In this document: in pieces, positions 8,646 through 17,763 of the stretch
How the letters are laid out: each line of letters opens with the position of its first letter
Position numbering within the stretch: position 1 is the first letter of the stretch
NCBI RefSeq assembly: GCF_009827305.1
Contig: NZ_WTYJ01000001.1
Location: 1,841,002 to 1,905,001 of the forward strand
Length of the DNA stretch: 64,000 nucleotides
Source of the DNA: Croceibacterium xixiisoli
GTDB taxonomy: Bacteria; Pseudomonadota; Alphaproteobacteria; Sphingomonadales; Sphingomonadaceae
Reading direction: 5' to 3'
Notes under the pieces: model-generated
Databases searched by the model: none
The model's input: only the letters and a program-made list of their open reading frames with translations
What the model was told of the DNA's origin: nothing
Position numbers and translations under genes: made by a program

Positions 8646-10814
8646 TCAGTCGCGACCGTAGCTGTAGCTGTATTTTTCGTAATTATACGCATAGCCGTAA
8701 CCGGCGGTGCGGTTGCTGAACTTTGCCAGCACCACGCCGAGGATCTTGCCGCTGCTACCGGCCAGACGCTGCAACGCTGCGCGGACCGAGGAAGGATGGT
8801 TCCGCCCGGCCTGCGTCACGAAGACATACCCCTCGGTCAGATTGGCAAGCAGCGGGGCATCAGCGAGGCCGAGAACTGGCGGGCTGTCGATGATCACCGC
8901 GTCATATTGTGCGGAAAGTTCCGCGAGCGGTGCGGCAAAGCCGATCGAGATCAATTGCGCCGGATTGGTCGGGATCGGCCCTGCCGGAATGAAGTCGAAA
9001 TTGCGCGACGGGATATTGATGATCGCATCAGCCAACGGGGTTTCCCCACTCAGCACATTCGACAGGCCGACCTTGCGATCAAGCCCGAAGCGGTTGTGCA
9101 GGGATGGACGGCGAAGATCGGAATCCACCAGGATAACCTTCAGGCCGCGCGCAGCGACGCTTTGCGCGATGCCGATGGCGGTTGTGGATTTGCCTTCTTC
9201 CCGGTCGGCACTGACGACCATGAGCGTCTTGGGCAGGCCATGCGCAGTTGACAGGCGCAAAGCTGTCTGAAGCGAGAAATATGCTTCGCTGAGTGAGGAC
9301 TTTTGATCGACCAACGCATCGTCGACATTGTCCCGAATATCGGGAGTAATGCCGAGCAGTGGAAGACGCAGCTTGTCGATGACGTCTTCCGGGGTGCTGA
9401 TCCGATCGTCGATTGCGCTTTTGATGAAGGCGATACCGACGCCGATGCCAAGGCCGGCGACCAACGCGAGCAGCAGGTTTAGAGCCAGAATCGGGCTGTC
9501 CGGCGATGTCGGGGTCAAAGCCTCATCGACCTTGGCGAAATCGCTGGCGCTGCCGCTCGATACGCCGATTTCCTTGTAGCGCTGAAGCAGGGCATCATAC
9601 AGCGCGCGGTTGGTATCCACTTCACGCTGCAGCGTGGCATAGCGAATGCCGCGATTCTGCGTGTCGAACACCGAGCTACGCAGCGTTTCGAGCTGACGCT
9701 GCAGTGCCTCCTCCTGCTGCATGGCCAATTGATAGGCTGCACGCAGGCCATCGACGTTCTGGCCGCGAATGCGCGACAGTTGCGAACGGGTCAGGTCGAT
9801 TCTGCTGCGCAATTCCTGCATTGGCCCAAATTCGGGTTTGAAGGTCTGCAGCTTCTGCTGATATTCCGATTGCATCGCTGCCAGCTGCATTTCCAGCCCG
9901 GCCGCGCGCGTATCAGTTTGCAGGGCGGGCAGGTTCGCTCCCCGGCCAGATTGAGCGATGCGCCAGCTTTCCTCTGCGACGATGCGCTGAGCCCGGGCTT
10001 CGGCAACCCGCTGAATCAGCGAATTGAGTGCAACGGTGTCGAGCGATTGCGAAGACGATGCGCCTGTTTCGGTGCTCTGCAGTGCCAAAATGCCATTGGC
10101 ACCGGCGTAATCGATCAGCTCTCGTTCGGAGGTTTCCAGCCGTTCCTTTAACTCGGTCAGACGACGGCCGAGAAAATCGCGGGCGTAACTGGATGCAGCG
10201 AACCTGCGCTCAACGCTTGATTGGATGAACTCATCGATAGCCGTATTGGCAATCCGGGCAGCCAGCTGCGGGTTGTCGCCGGTGAAGGTGAGCTCGATCA
10301 CGCTCGAATCGTTGAGCATGGTCGCTTCCAGTCCGGCACGAACCTTATTGATTGCGCTGTTGCGTCGACGATCACGAGACGCTGCCATAGCCTTTGCGTC
10401 CTCGCCTTCGGCAGCAGCCCCTTCGATAAAACCAGTATTGTCCGCCAGTTTAAGGCGATCGACCACCTGGCCGGCGAGCGCACGGCTCTTAAGCAATGTG
10501 ATCTGGGTTTGCAGGAATGATCGGTCGGAAGGCGATGCGCCTTCAGCCCCTTCGATATTGGTTATGGGCGGTGTATCGCGTTGCACTTCGAAGGAGGCGC
10601 GCGCGCTGTAGATCTTGTCCGTCAGCAGGGTGAAGATCAGCGCCAGAACCAGCGCCAGAACCACACACACAGCTATCAGGGCGCGATTGCGTCCGAGAAC
10701 CTGCAGTGATCTGCGGAGAGAGGAGCCGCTGTTCACCCAGCGATCGCCGTCTGACACAAGGTCATCCAGCGGCGCGGCGCCATTCGTCTCGAGGGGGCGA
10801 ACCGTATCGTTCAA
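8646..10814 (-). CDS. Wzc/GumC-type polysaccharide co-polymerase and tyrosine autokinase (set A)
   Basis: This is a 722-residue inner-membrane chain-length regulator with a bacterial tyrosine-kinase domain. Membrane segments are at about 45-65 and 440-465, with a coiled-coil periplasmic region between (about 200-410). The kinase has Walker A SADREEGKST (535-544), Walker A' ILVDSDLRR (561-569) and Walker B AVIIDSPP (639-646). Its C-terminal tail (706-719) holds seven tyrosines, the usual autophosphorylation cluster. The start is TTG with GGAG upstream. The Wza-type gene lies 35 bp upstream, forming an export pair. It is paralogous to the protein at 37157-39280. Confidence 0.93.
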   Translation of the reverse strand: MNDTVRPLETNGAAPLDDLVSDGDRWVNSGSSLRRSLQVLGRNRALIAVCVVLALVLALIFTLLTDKIYSARASFEVQRDTPPITNIEGAEGASPSDRSFLQTQITLLKSRALAGQVVDRLKLADNTGFIEGAAAEGEDAKAMAASRDRRRNSAINKVRAGLEATMLNDSSVIELTFTGDNPQLAARIANTAIDEFIQSSVERRFAASSYARDFLGRRLTELKERLETSERELIDYAGANGILALQSTETGASSSQSLDTVALNSLIQRVAEARAQRIVAEESWRIAQSGRGANLPALQTDTRAAGLEMQLAAMQSEYQQKLQTFKPEFGPMQELRSRIDLTRSQLSRIRGQNVDGLRAAYQLAMQQEEALQRQLETLRSSVFDTQNRGIRYATLQREVDTNRALYDALLQRYKEIGVSSGSASDFAKVDEALTPTSPDSPILALNLLLALVAGLGIGVGIAFIKSAIDDRISTPEDVIDKLRLPLLGITPDIRDNVDDALVDQKSSLSEAYFSLQTALRLSTAHGLPKTLMVVSADREEGKSTTAIGIAQSVAARGLKVILVDSDLRRPSLHNRFGLDRKVGLSNVLSGETPLADAIINIPSRNFDFIPAGPIPTNPAQLISIGFAAPLAELSAQYDAVIIDSPPVLGLADAPLLANLTEGYVFVTQAGRNHPSSVRAALQRLAGSSGKILGVVLAKFSNRTAGYGYAYNYEKYSYSYGRD

Positions 10815-10849
10815 ATCAATACTCCAGCATTCTCGGGCGTGCAGGCGTC

Positions 10850-11578
10850 TTAGCGGCTGATGCGTTGAACGGTGTAAAAGGCGCCAATCAGCGGCACGGT
10901 GCCGATAATATCGCGCAGCAATTGTTTTCCAGCCGATGTTTCGACGATGATCAGATCATTGCCGTAAATCGTCGGATCAGCCATCGTGCCTTCGCGGATC
11001 ATGTGAAGGTCAAACAGGGCTACCATTCGCTGGTCGTTGACCTGGCGGAAAACTGCAACGGTCCGGTCATTGGCCAGATTGCTGGTTCCCTGCGCGAGCG
11101 CCATGGCCCGCATCAGCGTGGTGGAACCGGCAATCGGATAGATCCCGGGCTTACTCACGGCGCCTTCGATAGCCAAACGCTGGCTAACCGTCTCGCTGAT
11201 CCCGACGCTCACCTGCGGGCTGACAAGCACGCTGGTGCGAAGGCGTCGCGTAATTTCTTGGCCAACCTCTTCGGTCGTCTGCCCACCGACGAACACACGG
11301 CCGACGTATGGAAGAGAGATGTAACCGGCCGGATCGACCATCACGGTCTGGGCCATGTCCGGTAAATCGGCGACGAAGATGGCGAGCTTGTCTGATGGTC
11401 CGACATAGTAGGCGCTCTGGATCGATCCGCCCACATCGCGGGGATCGGGCGCCGGCAGATCGGTCGAAACTACGGCAGCGGTTGCATATCCATCACGGAT
11501 CGCATTGCTCGATGCACAGGCAGAAAGGCCCGATGCGCACAGGCACAGGGCGACGATTCCAGCTTTACCGGGGCGCAT
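10850..11578 (-). CDS. Wza-type polysaccharide export lipoprotein (set A)
   Basis: This is a polysaccharide biosynthesis/export family protein of about 242 residues. It has a lipoprotein signal ending LSAC, then a PES domain (VGPSDKLAIFV to LPYVGRV) and one SLBB-like domain (IEGAVSKPGIYPI onward). It should sit in the outer-membrane side of the periplasm and form the exit channel with its cognate Wzc, encoded 35 bp downstream. It is much shorter than E. coli Wza (about 380 residues) and shows no obvious amphipathic C-terminal helix, so an extra outer-membrane partner may be needed. The open frame begins 19 codons earlier at 11635; ATG 11578 starts directly before the signal peptide. Confidence 0.9.
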   Translation of the reverse strand: MRPGKAGIVALCLCASGLSACASSNAIRDGYATAAVVSTDLPAPDPRDVGGSIQSAYYVGPSDKLAIFVADLPDMAQTVMVDPAGYISLPYVGRVFVGGQTTEEVGQEITRRLRTSVLVSPQVSVGISETVSQRLAIEGAVSKPGIYPIAGSTTLMRAMALAQGTSNLANDRTVAVFRQVNDQRMVALFDLHMIREGTMADPTIYGNDLIIVETSAGKQLLRDIIGTVPLIGAFYTVQRISR

Positions 11579-11765
11579 AGACTGCAAAAGTTCCGATCCC
11601 TCAACACATGGCGCGGCAGGCATGCCAATTCGCAATGCCCCTGCCCTTTAGCGCAGGTGAGTGCAACAGGCTAGTTACGGCGGCGCGACTTCAACATCAT
11701 TGTGCAATGCACATCACTGTATAATGACAATCGTCACAGATTAAGGTCAACAAGGCATTCTGGAT

Positions 11766-12944
11766 ATGGGCGAACAGGTTTTGGCAGTGATCCCCGCACG
11801 CGGCGGGTCGAAGGGTATCCCGGGCAAGAATATCAAACTGCTGGGTGGTATCCCGCTGATTGCCCACAATATTCGCGCCGCCCTTGCCGCCCGTACGGTC
11901 AGCCGCGTGGTGGTTTCCACCGATGATGACGCGATCGCGAAGATCGCCCGCGATTTTGGCGCCGATGTTGTCATGCGCCCGGCCGCTCTGGCCACGGATA
12001 CGGCCAAATCGGAAGATGCCTTGCTGCATGTGCTAACGGCACTGGAGGAAAGCGAAGATTATCGGCCCGATGTGGTGCTGCTGGTGCAGTGCACCTCGCC
12101 CCTGACGAGTGCAGAGGATATCGATGGCGTGGTCACCGCTCTCTTCGATGGTGGTGCCGACAGTTCCGTCGCGGTGGCCCCGTTCCATTATTTCCTCTGG
12201 GGCCGCGATGCCGCCGGAGAAGGGGTGGCGATCAATCACGACAAGCGCGTGCGGCTGATGCGGCAGCAGCGCGAACCCGAATTCATCGAAACCGGCGCAG
12301 TCTATGCCATGCGCGTGCCCGGTTTCCGGCAGACGAAGCATCGTTTCTTCGGCCGGACGGTGCTGCATGAAACACCGATCGAAAACCGGCTGGAGATCGA
12401 TGACCCGATCGATTTCCAACTGGCCGAAGAACGGCTGGCCATGCGGCGGCGCCAGGGGCAGATCGATGCGCTGCAGGCCATGCCGCAGGCCATCGTGTTC
12501 GATTTCGATGGCGTGTTCACCGATGACTGCGTCGTGGTGGATGAAAACGGAAAGGAAAGCGTCATATGCTCGCGCCGCGATGGCATGGGGATTGAAAGTC
12601 TGCGCAAGGCCGGCGTGCCGATGGTGGTGATCTCCAAGGAGAAGAACCCGGTGGTCGCAGCGCGTTGCCGCAAGCTGCAACTGGACCATTTCCATGGGGT
12701 CGAGGCCAAGCTGGAACTGATGACGCGATGGTTGGCGGACCGGGGCTTCGATCCGGCAGCTACGGTTTATATCGGTAATGACATCAATGATGTCGCTTGC
12801 ATGGCCCATGTCGGTACGGCAGTCGCGCCGCGCGATGCCCACCCGTCTGCGCTCGCGGCCGCGGATATCGTTCTGGATGCCGATGGTGGGCAGGGGGCGA
12901 TCCGCCTGTTCGCCGATCTACTGGAAGCGCGTTTTCCGGTCTGA
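11766..12944 (+). CDS. CMP-nonulosonate synthetase fused to KdsC-like HAD phosphatase
   Basis: The product is a 392-residue two-domain protein. Residues 1-230 are an acylneuraminate cytidylyltransferase (NeuA/CMAS family) with the CTP loop IPARGGSKGIPGKN at 9-22 and QCTSP at 108-112. Residues 240-392 are a HAD phosphatase of the KdsC type with all four motifs: D246xD248, S290, K315 and D339 in GNDIND. The likely role is dephosphorylating a nonulosonate 9-phosphate and activating it as a CMP-sugar in the cytoplasm. The arrangement matches vertebrate CMAS, whose HAD domain is reported to lack phosphatase activity, whereas this copy keeps the catalytic residues. A sialyltransferase-like gene follows after 19 bp. 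The exact acid (Neu5Ac, Kdn or other) is not decided by sequence. Confidence 0.9.
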   Translation: MGEQVLAVIPARGGSKGIPGKNIKLLGGIPLIAHNIRAALAARTVSRVVVSTDDDAIAKIARDFGADVVMRPAALATDTAKSEDALLHVLTALEESEDYRPDVVLLVQCTSPLTSAEDIDGVVTALFDGGADSSVAVAPFHYFLWGRDAAGEGVAINHDKRVRLMRQQREPEFIETGAVYAMRVPGFRQTKHRFFGRTVLHETPIENRLEIDDPIDFQLAEERLAMRRRQGQIDALQAMPQAIVFDFDGVFTDDCVVVDENGKESVICSRRDGMGIESLRKAGVPMVVISKEKNPVVAARCRKLQLDHFHGVEAKLELMTRWLADRGFDPAATVYIGNDINDVACMAHVGTAVAPRDAHPSALAAADIVLDADGGQGAIRLFADLLEARFPV

Positions 12945-12963
12945 TGTTGGCAGACAGAATATC

Positions 12964-13920
12964 GTGACCAGCGCTGCCCTGCCGCGCAGCCGGCTGCATC
13001 TGCAGTTCCTGATCGACAATGGCGCCGATCCAGACATTGTGCTGCTTCGTGATGAGATGATGCGCGCACCGGTGGCAGAGGCTTTTCCGGGGCGCGGTGT
13101 CCATCTCGGGCGGGAAACGCTGGCGGGGAAGGCGCTTTGGCGCTGGCCCGGCGTGCATCGGGCCAATCGCGGTTATTATCGTCAGGTCGGGGAACGCATG
13201 GCCGATCTCGGCATCACCCGCCTGACGATCTTCCTCGAAGGCGAACCGCTCGAACGATATCTCTGCAGCCTGCCGCAGATCAACCATCTGGAACTGTGGG
13301 AAGATGGGCTGTCGCATTATGTCGATCTGACCAGCGACCATTGGTACGCTGCGCGCGGGCTCGTGCAGGCGGCGATGGGTTTCTATCCGGCCGGCATTAC
13401 CCGGCGGCGAATGAACCGTGCCCAGGCTCTAGTGCGCGACCGGTTCGAACAGCGCAATCTCGTGCTCGTGGCTCCCGCCGAACCTCAATCTTGGCGCGAT
13501 GAACTGCTGCTGGTCGGCTCGCCTCTGGTGGAAGATCGAATCGTTCCGCGAGAACGCTTCCTGGCCGGGCTTGCTGCCATTCGCGCTGCGGTTCCCCTGG
13601 ACATCCGCTACTTGCCACACCCGCGGGAAGATCTTGCCCGGCTGGCCGGCGATCTGGTGGCAGCCGGTATCACGCTGGAAGACAATGCCGGCGGCCTGCT
13701 CGATCATGCGGCACGCTGGGGCTATCGCGGCTATGCGGCGGCGGTGTCGACCGGCCTGCTGGATATGGGCCGCTATGATCGCAGCATCTTCATGCCGGCC
13801 CTGTTTGGGCTCGACCGGATGGACCGGGTGCTGCGAAACTGGCCTGCGCTTCCGCTGCCGCTGGCCGGGGATGCGGCGGCGCTGGGGCGCGCCGTCGCTC
13901 AGTTGCCGCCGCTGGGCTGA
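12964..13920 (+). CDS. Sialyltransferase-like glycosyltransferase (D/E-D/E-G and HP motifs)
   Basis: The product has about 318 residues from GTG 12964. Two short motifs shared by the bacterial sialyltransferase families GT38, GT52, GT80 and GT97 are visible at suitable spacing: EDG at 113-115 (within HLELWEDGLSHY) and HP at 219-220 (RYLPHPRED). A Ser-Thr pair at 262-263 (VSTGLL) may match the third motif. The position 19 bp after a CMP-sugar synthetase supports use of a CMP-nonulosonate donor. Overall likeness to any one family is not obvious by eye, so this is a motif-plus-context call. The open frame extends upstream inside neuA, but those residues are shadow sequence. The 3' end overlaps the opposing gene by 22 bp. 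Confidence 0.62.
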   Translation: MTSAALPRSRLHLQFLIDNGADPDIVLLRDEMMRAPVAEAFPGRGVHLGRETLAGKALWRWPGVHRANRGYYRQVGERMADLGITRLTIFLEGEPLERYLCSLPQINHLELWEDGLSHYVDLTSDHWYAARGLVQAAMGFYPAGITRRRMNRAQALVRDRFEQRNLVLVAPAEPQSWRDELLLVGSPLVEDRIVPRERFLAGLAAIRAAVPLDIRYLPHPREDLARLAGDLVAAGITLEDNAGGLLDHAARWGYRGYAAAVSTGLLDMGRYDRSIFMPALFGLDRMDRVLRNWPALPLPLAGDAAALGRAVAQLPPLG

Positions 13921-15164
13921 TCCACCAGGTGGAGAATCGCTCGGGCCGCGCGCGCGGTTGCCTGGCCGTCGATAACACCGGTTTCCTGTGCCACCATCAC
14001 ACAATCGATATCCGCCAGTCCGTCGTGGCTGCGCAGATGGCGCAGCCCCGACGCCAGTTCCTGCGGTGTACGGGCAATGGGCAGGCCGGTTCGGGTCAGC
14101 CAATCCTGCTTGTCGGCTTCCGACTGTTCGGCAAAGGCGGCGCGCGGAATGGGAACGACCAGTACCGGGCGCCCGAGCACCAGACTTTCCAGCAGGCCGG
14201 TGGAATAATGGCCGATCACGACATGGGCGGCGCCGATCGCCTGTTCGATCGGGCGGCGCCCTTCATCCTCGACCACCTCAATGCTGGTGGTTTCGCGCAG
14301 CCGGTGAATATCGTCCCCGCTCGATCGCGGATGCAGCCGGATCGTCAGCCGGATCGCGCCATCCCCTGCTGCGGTGCTCAGGCCTTCGGCGATCACATGC
14401 AGGGCCTCAGCGGCGGCTTCCACCGTCACCTTGCCATGGGCGGCGAAGGGCTGAACCAGATACAGCAGTTCCAGCCTGTCGCCTGCAGGCAAGGGGGGCA
14501 CTGCGTTGCGCAGGGTATGCAGCGCATCGAAACGCGGAACCCCGGCTAGCGCAACCTGCGCCGGGTTCACCCCTGCGGCGGCCCAACGGTCGCGATAGGC
14601 GGCAGAGGCGGCCACGACCAGATCATGTCCGGCCAGCCCGTAATCGGGAATCGCCGGCAACAGGCCGCTGCGGTCGAGCAGTGGCGCCAGCATGGCCTTC
14701 AACCGCAGTCTGTTCGCCTGCGGGCGGGCATTGCCGATGGCGCAGAAAGGTCCTTCCTGCAGCAGCACCGTGGGTGTGCCCTGGGCCCGCGCCGCGCGCA
14801 GTAGTGCGGTTTCGATATACATGCGATCATGGCACATGATCAGCGCATCGATCGGTCCGGCCAGCAGGCTGCGGGCGCGCCGCAACAGCCGGCGATAGGC
14901 CAGTGGCCCACCGCTCAGCAGCAGGTTCATGGTCTGGCTGCCGGTGCGATTGCGGATCCCGCAATCCTCCGGCGACACGGTGCGAACCTCGCCCTGACCG
15001 GGATAGACGGTCTTTCCGCGCGTCCGCAGATTGAACGGCTGGGTATCGATAAACAGAAACTGGCTATCGGGCGCCTCGGCGCGGATCGCCTGTTCGACGG
15101 CCGCCAGCGTATGCCCTGACGAACCGCCGGTACCGACAAGGGCAAAACGCAAGGATTGGCTCAT
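13899..15164 (-). CDS. Putative GT-B-fold glycosyltransferase of the acidic-sugar island
   Basis: The product is a 421-residue soluble protein. It starts with a nucleotide-fold strand and Gly-rich loop (FALVGTGGSSGHTLA). The C-terminal half has the acceptor/donor-site pattern seen in GT-B enzymes of capsule synthesis: RLHPRS at about 280, then VVIGHYSTGLLES at about 318 and GRPVLVVP. This resembles CDP-glycerol transferases, UDP-GlcNAc 2-epimerases and Kdo or sialic acid transferases, so the family is uncertain. It could be a glycosyltransferase or, less likely, a divergent hydrolysing epimerase. It is the last gene of a leftward run with the pyruvyltransferase 11 bp upstream. Confidence 0.6.
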   Translation of the reverse strand: MSQSLRFALVGTGGSSGHTLAAVEQAIRAEAPDSQFLFIDTQPFNLRTRGKTVYPGQGEVRTVSPEDCGIRNRTGSQTMNLLLSGGPLAYRRLLRRARSLLAGPIDALIMCHDRMYIETALLRAARAQGTPTVLLQEGPFCAIGNARPQANRLRLKAMLAPLLDRSGLLPAIPDYGLAGHDLVVAASAAYRDRWAAAGVNPAQVALAGVPRFDALHTLRNAVPPLPAGDRLELLYLVQPFAAHGKVTVEAAAEALHVIAEGLSTAAGDGAIRLTIRLHPRSSGDDIHRLRETTSIEVVEDEGRRPIEQAIGAAHVVIGHYSTGLLESLVLGRPVLVVPIPRAAFAEQSEADKQDWLTRTGLPIARTPQELASGLRHLRSHDGLADIDCVMVAQETGVIDGQATARAARAILHLVDQPSGGN

Positions 15165-15175
15165 ATCGGGCGGGC

Positions 15176-16339
15176 TCAGGCGGATGGCGGGGTGGCGGAA
15201 CCGACGCTGTCGATCACCTGGCGCATGAAACTGTCGAAACGTGGCCCGAAATCGGCGACCGCCTTGTCACGATCCGCGAAATAGCGGGATTCGCCGTTCA
15301 GCAGCTCTTCGGCCCGCGCAATGAGCAGATCGGCCGAATTGCCGGTCAGCGGCACCGACCAATGGGCCAGATCGCAGTCTTCCATGAACCCGACCACCTT
15401 GGGGTGGGTGGACAGGGCAATGGTCGGGCGCCGCAGGCCGACACCACAGATCACGGCATGGCCGCGCATCCCAACGATCATCTGGGCTGCCGCGTAGCTG
15501 CCGAAGAATTCGCCTGCGTGATCGGGATGTGGGGTTCCTGCCATGCGGAATGGCCGGTGCAGGGCATCTTTCCCGGCTCGAGCATAGAGCGCGCGCGAAA
15601 TCGCGGCGCAAATCGGAACATCATGCGGAATATGCGGGGTCAGCTGAATGTCGAAGCCGTGGTTACGCCACATGTGCAGGCTGAACTGGACCAGCGCCTG
15701 TTCCAGCGGCGAAAGCACATCGCCGCTGCGCAGACGCTTCATGACCCGGCTGATCCGCGACACGGGGGATCGCAGATGCAGCGAATCGCCCGCTGGCTGC
15801 ACAACGATGTAGGGGCGGGCGCTGGCGGATGCGGGGCGGCGGGCCGGCGCGTCGACGAAGAAACCCGGATCGGGGATTTCCACCACGGCTTCGGTTTCCG
15901 CATGGCCAAGATCGCGCTGCAGCCGGGCCAGGGACCCATCGTTCCTGACCGAGAAGAAATCGCCCTTTTCGCGAACATGCCGCAGCAGTTGCTTGAGCTG
16001 TTCGGCATGGCGGAAGGGATCGCCTTCGAACAGATTGTGTCCCAGGCCGACGAAAGCGAAGCGCGCCTTCGACTTCACATATTCGTCCATGGAAATCGGC
16101 ATTGGGGTGCCGGTACGCGCAGCAAAGGGTCCGTTGGAAATTCCGCCGCCGCCGCCGACGACAACCAGATCATAGCTGTCCAACTCTGCTGCGGTCAGTT
16201 CCTTCCGAAACACCGCGACATCCTGCAGGTCGAATGAAACCCCTGCGCCGACGATGTCCAAAATCCGGGCCCGAATGGCGTGGGTCAGGGCGCCATCCCC
16301 GACATTGATTTCATGGGATGCGAGATGCAGAACTTTCAT
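15176..16339 (-). CDS. Polysaccharide pyruvyltransferase family protein (first copy)
   Basis: The product has 387 residues from ATG 16339, which has AGGA six bases upstream (the frame opens seven codons earlier). It belongs to the polysaccharide pyruvyltransferase superfamily (CsaB/WcaK/EpsI). The N-terminal part has a SHEINVGDGAL motif and VVVGGGGGISNGP; the C-terminal part has MRGHAVICGVGLRRPTIAL, matching the family's conserved late His region. Members typically form pyruvate ketals on sugars using PEP; some act as glycosyltransferases. It sits between two putative GT-B genes in a close leftward run, so it probably decorates the same glycan. Family call good, acceptor unknown. Confidence 0.82.
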   Translation of the reverse strand: MKVLHLASHEINVGDGALTHAIRARILDIVGAGVSFDLQDVAVFRKELTAAELDSYDLVVVGGGGGISNGPFAARTGTPMPISMDEYVKSKARFAFVGLGHNLFEGDPFRHAEQLKQLLRHVREKGDFFSVRNDGSLARLQRDLGHAETEAVVEIPDPGFFVDAPARRPASASARPYIVVQPAGDSLHLRSPVSRISRVMKRLRSGDVLSPLEQALVQFSLHMWRNHGFDIQLTPHIPHDVPICAAISRALYARAGKDALHRPFRMAGTPHPDHAGEFFGSYAAAQMIVGMRGHAVICGVGLRRPTIALSTHPKVVGFMEDCDLAHWSVPLTGNSADLLIARAEELLNGESRYFADRDKAVADFGPRFDSFMRQVIDSVGSATPPSA

Positions 16340-16388
16340 GTCAATCCTGCCCTTTTTCAAGAAGGCCGCGCGCGCCGATCATCGGCAA

Positions 16389-17759
16389 TCAATGCCCGGA
16401 GCGCGCGATGATGTAGGTATCGGGTTCCAGCGGGGTCACACTCAGCGGGCACTGGATCATGCCGCCGATGGCGTCTGCCAGGCGGTTGACTTCCGCCAGG
16501 GGCAAACCCGGAAAACGTCGGCGGTCATCCTCGCCTGCACGCAGCCGCACGCCCAGTTTTTCGCCCATTGCCCCCGCGGCACGGCGCAGCCGCCGGATGG
16601 GATCCGGCCCTCCCAAAACGGGTGCAGGCAATCCCTCGGCGAGCTGCAGGGACAGATCCGCAATTAGTTCGCTCGACAGCGGCCCGTCGAACCCACCGAT
16701 ATAGCGCCGGGCGGTCGCGATCTGTTCGGCCGATTGCCAGTTCTGCTGTGGCTTGCCTGGCAGGCTTTCCAGCGCCGCAATAACATCCTCCCAATCGGCG
16801 CAGCGACGGCTGAGCAGATTGGGCAGGGGCGATGCCATACCATCGGTCTCATCTGCGGTCGGCGGGGCATAGGCGATGGGCGGCACGTCGAGCATGAAGG
16901 CCTCGAGCGCGGTGGTGCAGCTGTTGTGCAGGATCGCCTCGGCACCCAGGATCCACGGCAGCACGGAACCGCTCGCCGGCTCGATGCTCAGCCGGGGCAG
17001 GGTGTCGGCCAGCGCCTGATATGTGTCGACGGCTTCGCTGGGATGCGGACGCAGGACGAAGGTGAACTGCGGCAGCGCCTCATGCAGCCGGGGCAACCCG
17101 TCAAGGAAGGCATCGAACATCATCTGGCGAAATGCCGACCATTCGATGAACTTCTGTTCGTCGCGCGCGGTCGACAGGCGACCAGTGGCGCGCAATCGCC
17201 GCTCGAGCCCACCGGGGCCGTCTGCGTGATTGACCATGTCGAAATTGGTGTTGACCAGAATATAGCGGCCAAACCGCTGGCGCAGACCTTCCCCGTCCGC
17301 AGCGTGCAATTGGCGGAACGGGGCACGCAGCAGCTCAATCCGCGCATTGCCCAGCGGCAGTGGGCGGGGCGTGCCGTCAGGCAGGGTCTGTTGCCAGTCT
17401 TCTCCGGCCACTTCGCCCCAGGCAATCAGGGCGTCGGCTTCGGCGGCCGCCTTGCTGTCGACCCGATTGGCGAAATACCAGGCAGGGTCAGGGTAGACGA
17501 GCCCTTCCTCATCCCAGGCGATGATCCGGTGTCCGCGCGCACGATAGGCTTTCAACCGCTGGTCCACACCCGGCACCAGCAAGGGGCTGAAGACTATCGC
17601 ATTCCTTGCGTAACGCGCGCGATAGTCGACAAAGCTCTGGCTGCCGACAACCACCTGAAAACCGGATTTTGCCAGATGCGCCGCCAACAGGATGCGCGCG
17701 TCCAACTCGCGCGCCTTGGTCACGATCGGCAAAAAGGCGAGCGGAGCGGCGGAAGGCAT
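16389..17759 (-). CDS. Surface carbohydrate biosynthesis protein (GT-B-like)
   Basis: The product has 456 residues. It resembles the family called 'surface carbohydrate biosynthesis protein': the N-terminal PIVTKARELDARILLAAHLA segment, a central WDEEG with a VNTNFDMVNH region, then FVLRPHPSE and an ILHNSCTTALEAFML segment. The HP and SCTTALEA motifs are typical of GT-B capsule enzymes. It is probably a cytoplasmic glycosyltransferase using an activated acidic sugar, but no donor is established for the family. The ATG at 17759 follows AAAGGC and lies five bases past the stop of the ABC exporter gene, so they are one transcript. The frame opens seven codons earlier. Confidence 0.72.
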   Translation of the reverse strand: MPSAAPLAFLPIVTKARELDARILLAAHLAKSGFQVVVGSQSFVDYRARYARNAIVFSPLLVPGVDQRLKAYRARGHRIIAWDEEGLVYPDPAWYFANRVDSKAAAEADALIAWGEVAGEDWQQTLPDGTPRPLPLGNARIELLRAPFRQLHAADGEGLRQRFGRYILVNTNFDMVNHADGPGGLERRLRATGRLSTARDEQKFIEWSAFRQMMFDAFLDGLPRLHEALPQFTFVLRPHPSEAVDTYQALADTLPRLSIEPASGSVLPWILGAEAILHNSCTTALEAFMLDVPPIAYAPPTADETDGMASPLPNLLSRRCADWEDVIAALESLPGKPQQNWQSAEQIATARRYIGGFDGPLSSELIADLSLQLAEGLPAPVLGGPDPIRRLRRAAGAMGEKLGVRLRAGEDDRRRFPGLPLAEVNRLADAIGGMIQCPLSVTPLEPDTYIIARSGH

Positions 17760-17763
17760 GCGC

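Noticed and set aside
12778..12963. Upstream extension of the sialyltransferase-like frame
   Set aside because: The 62 extra codons lie inside the neuA-HAD gene in another frame and read as Arg/Ser/Met-rich shadow sequence.
13899..15164. Calling this gene neuC (UDP-GlcNAc 2-epimerase)
   Set aside because: Although the fold could be similar, the usual N-terminal GTRPE-type motif and conserved epimerase blocks are not present.
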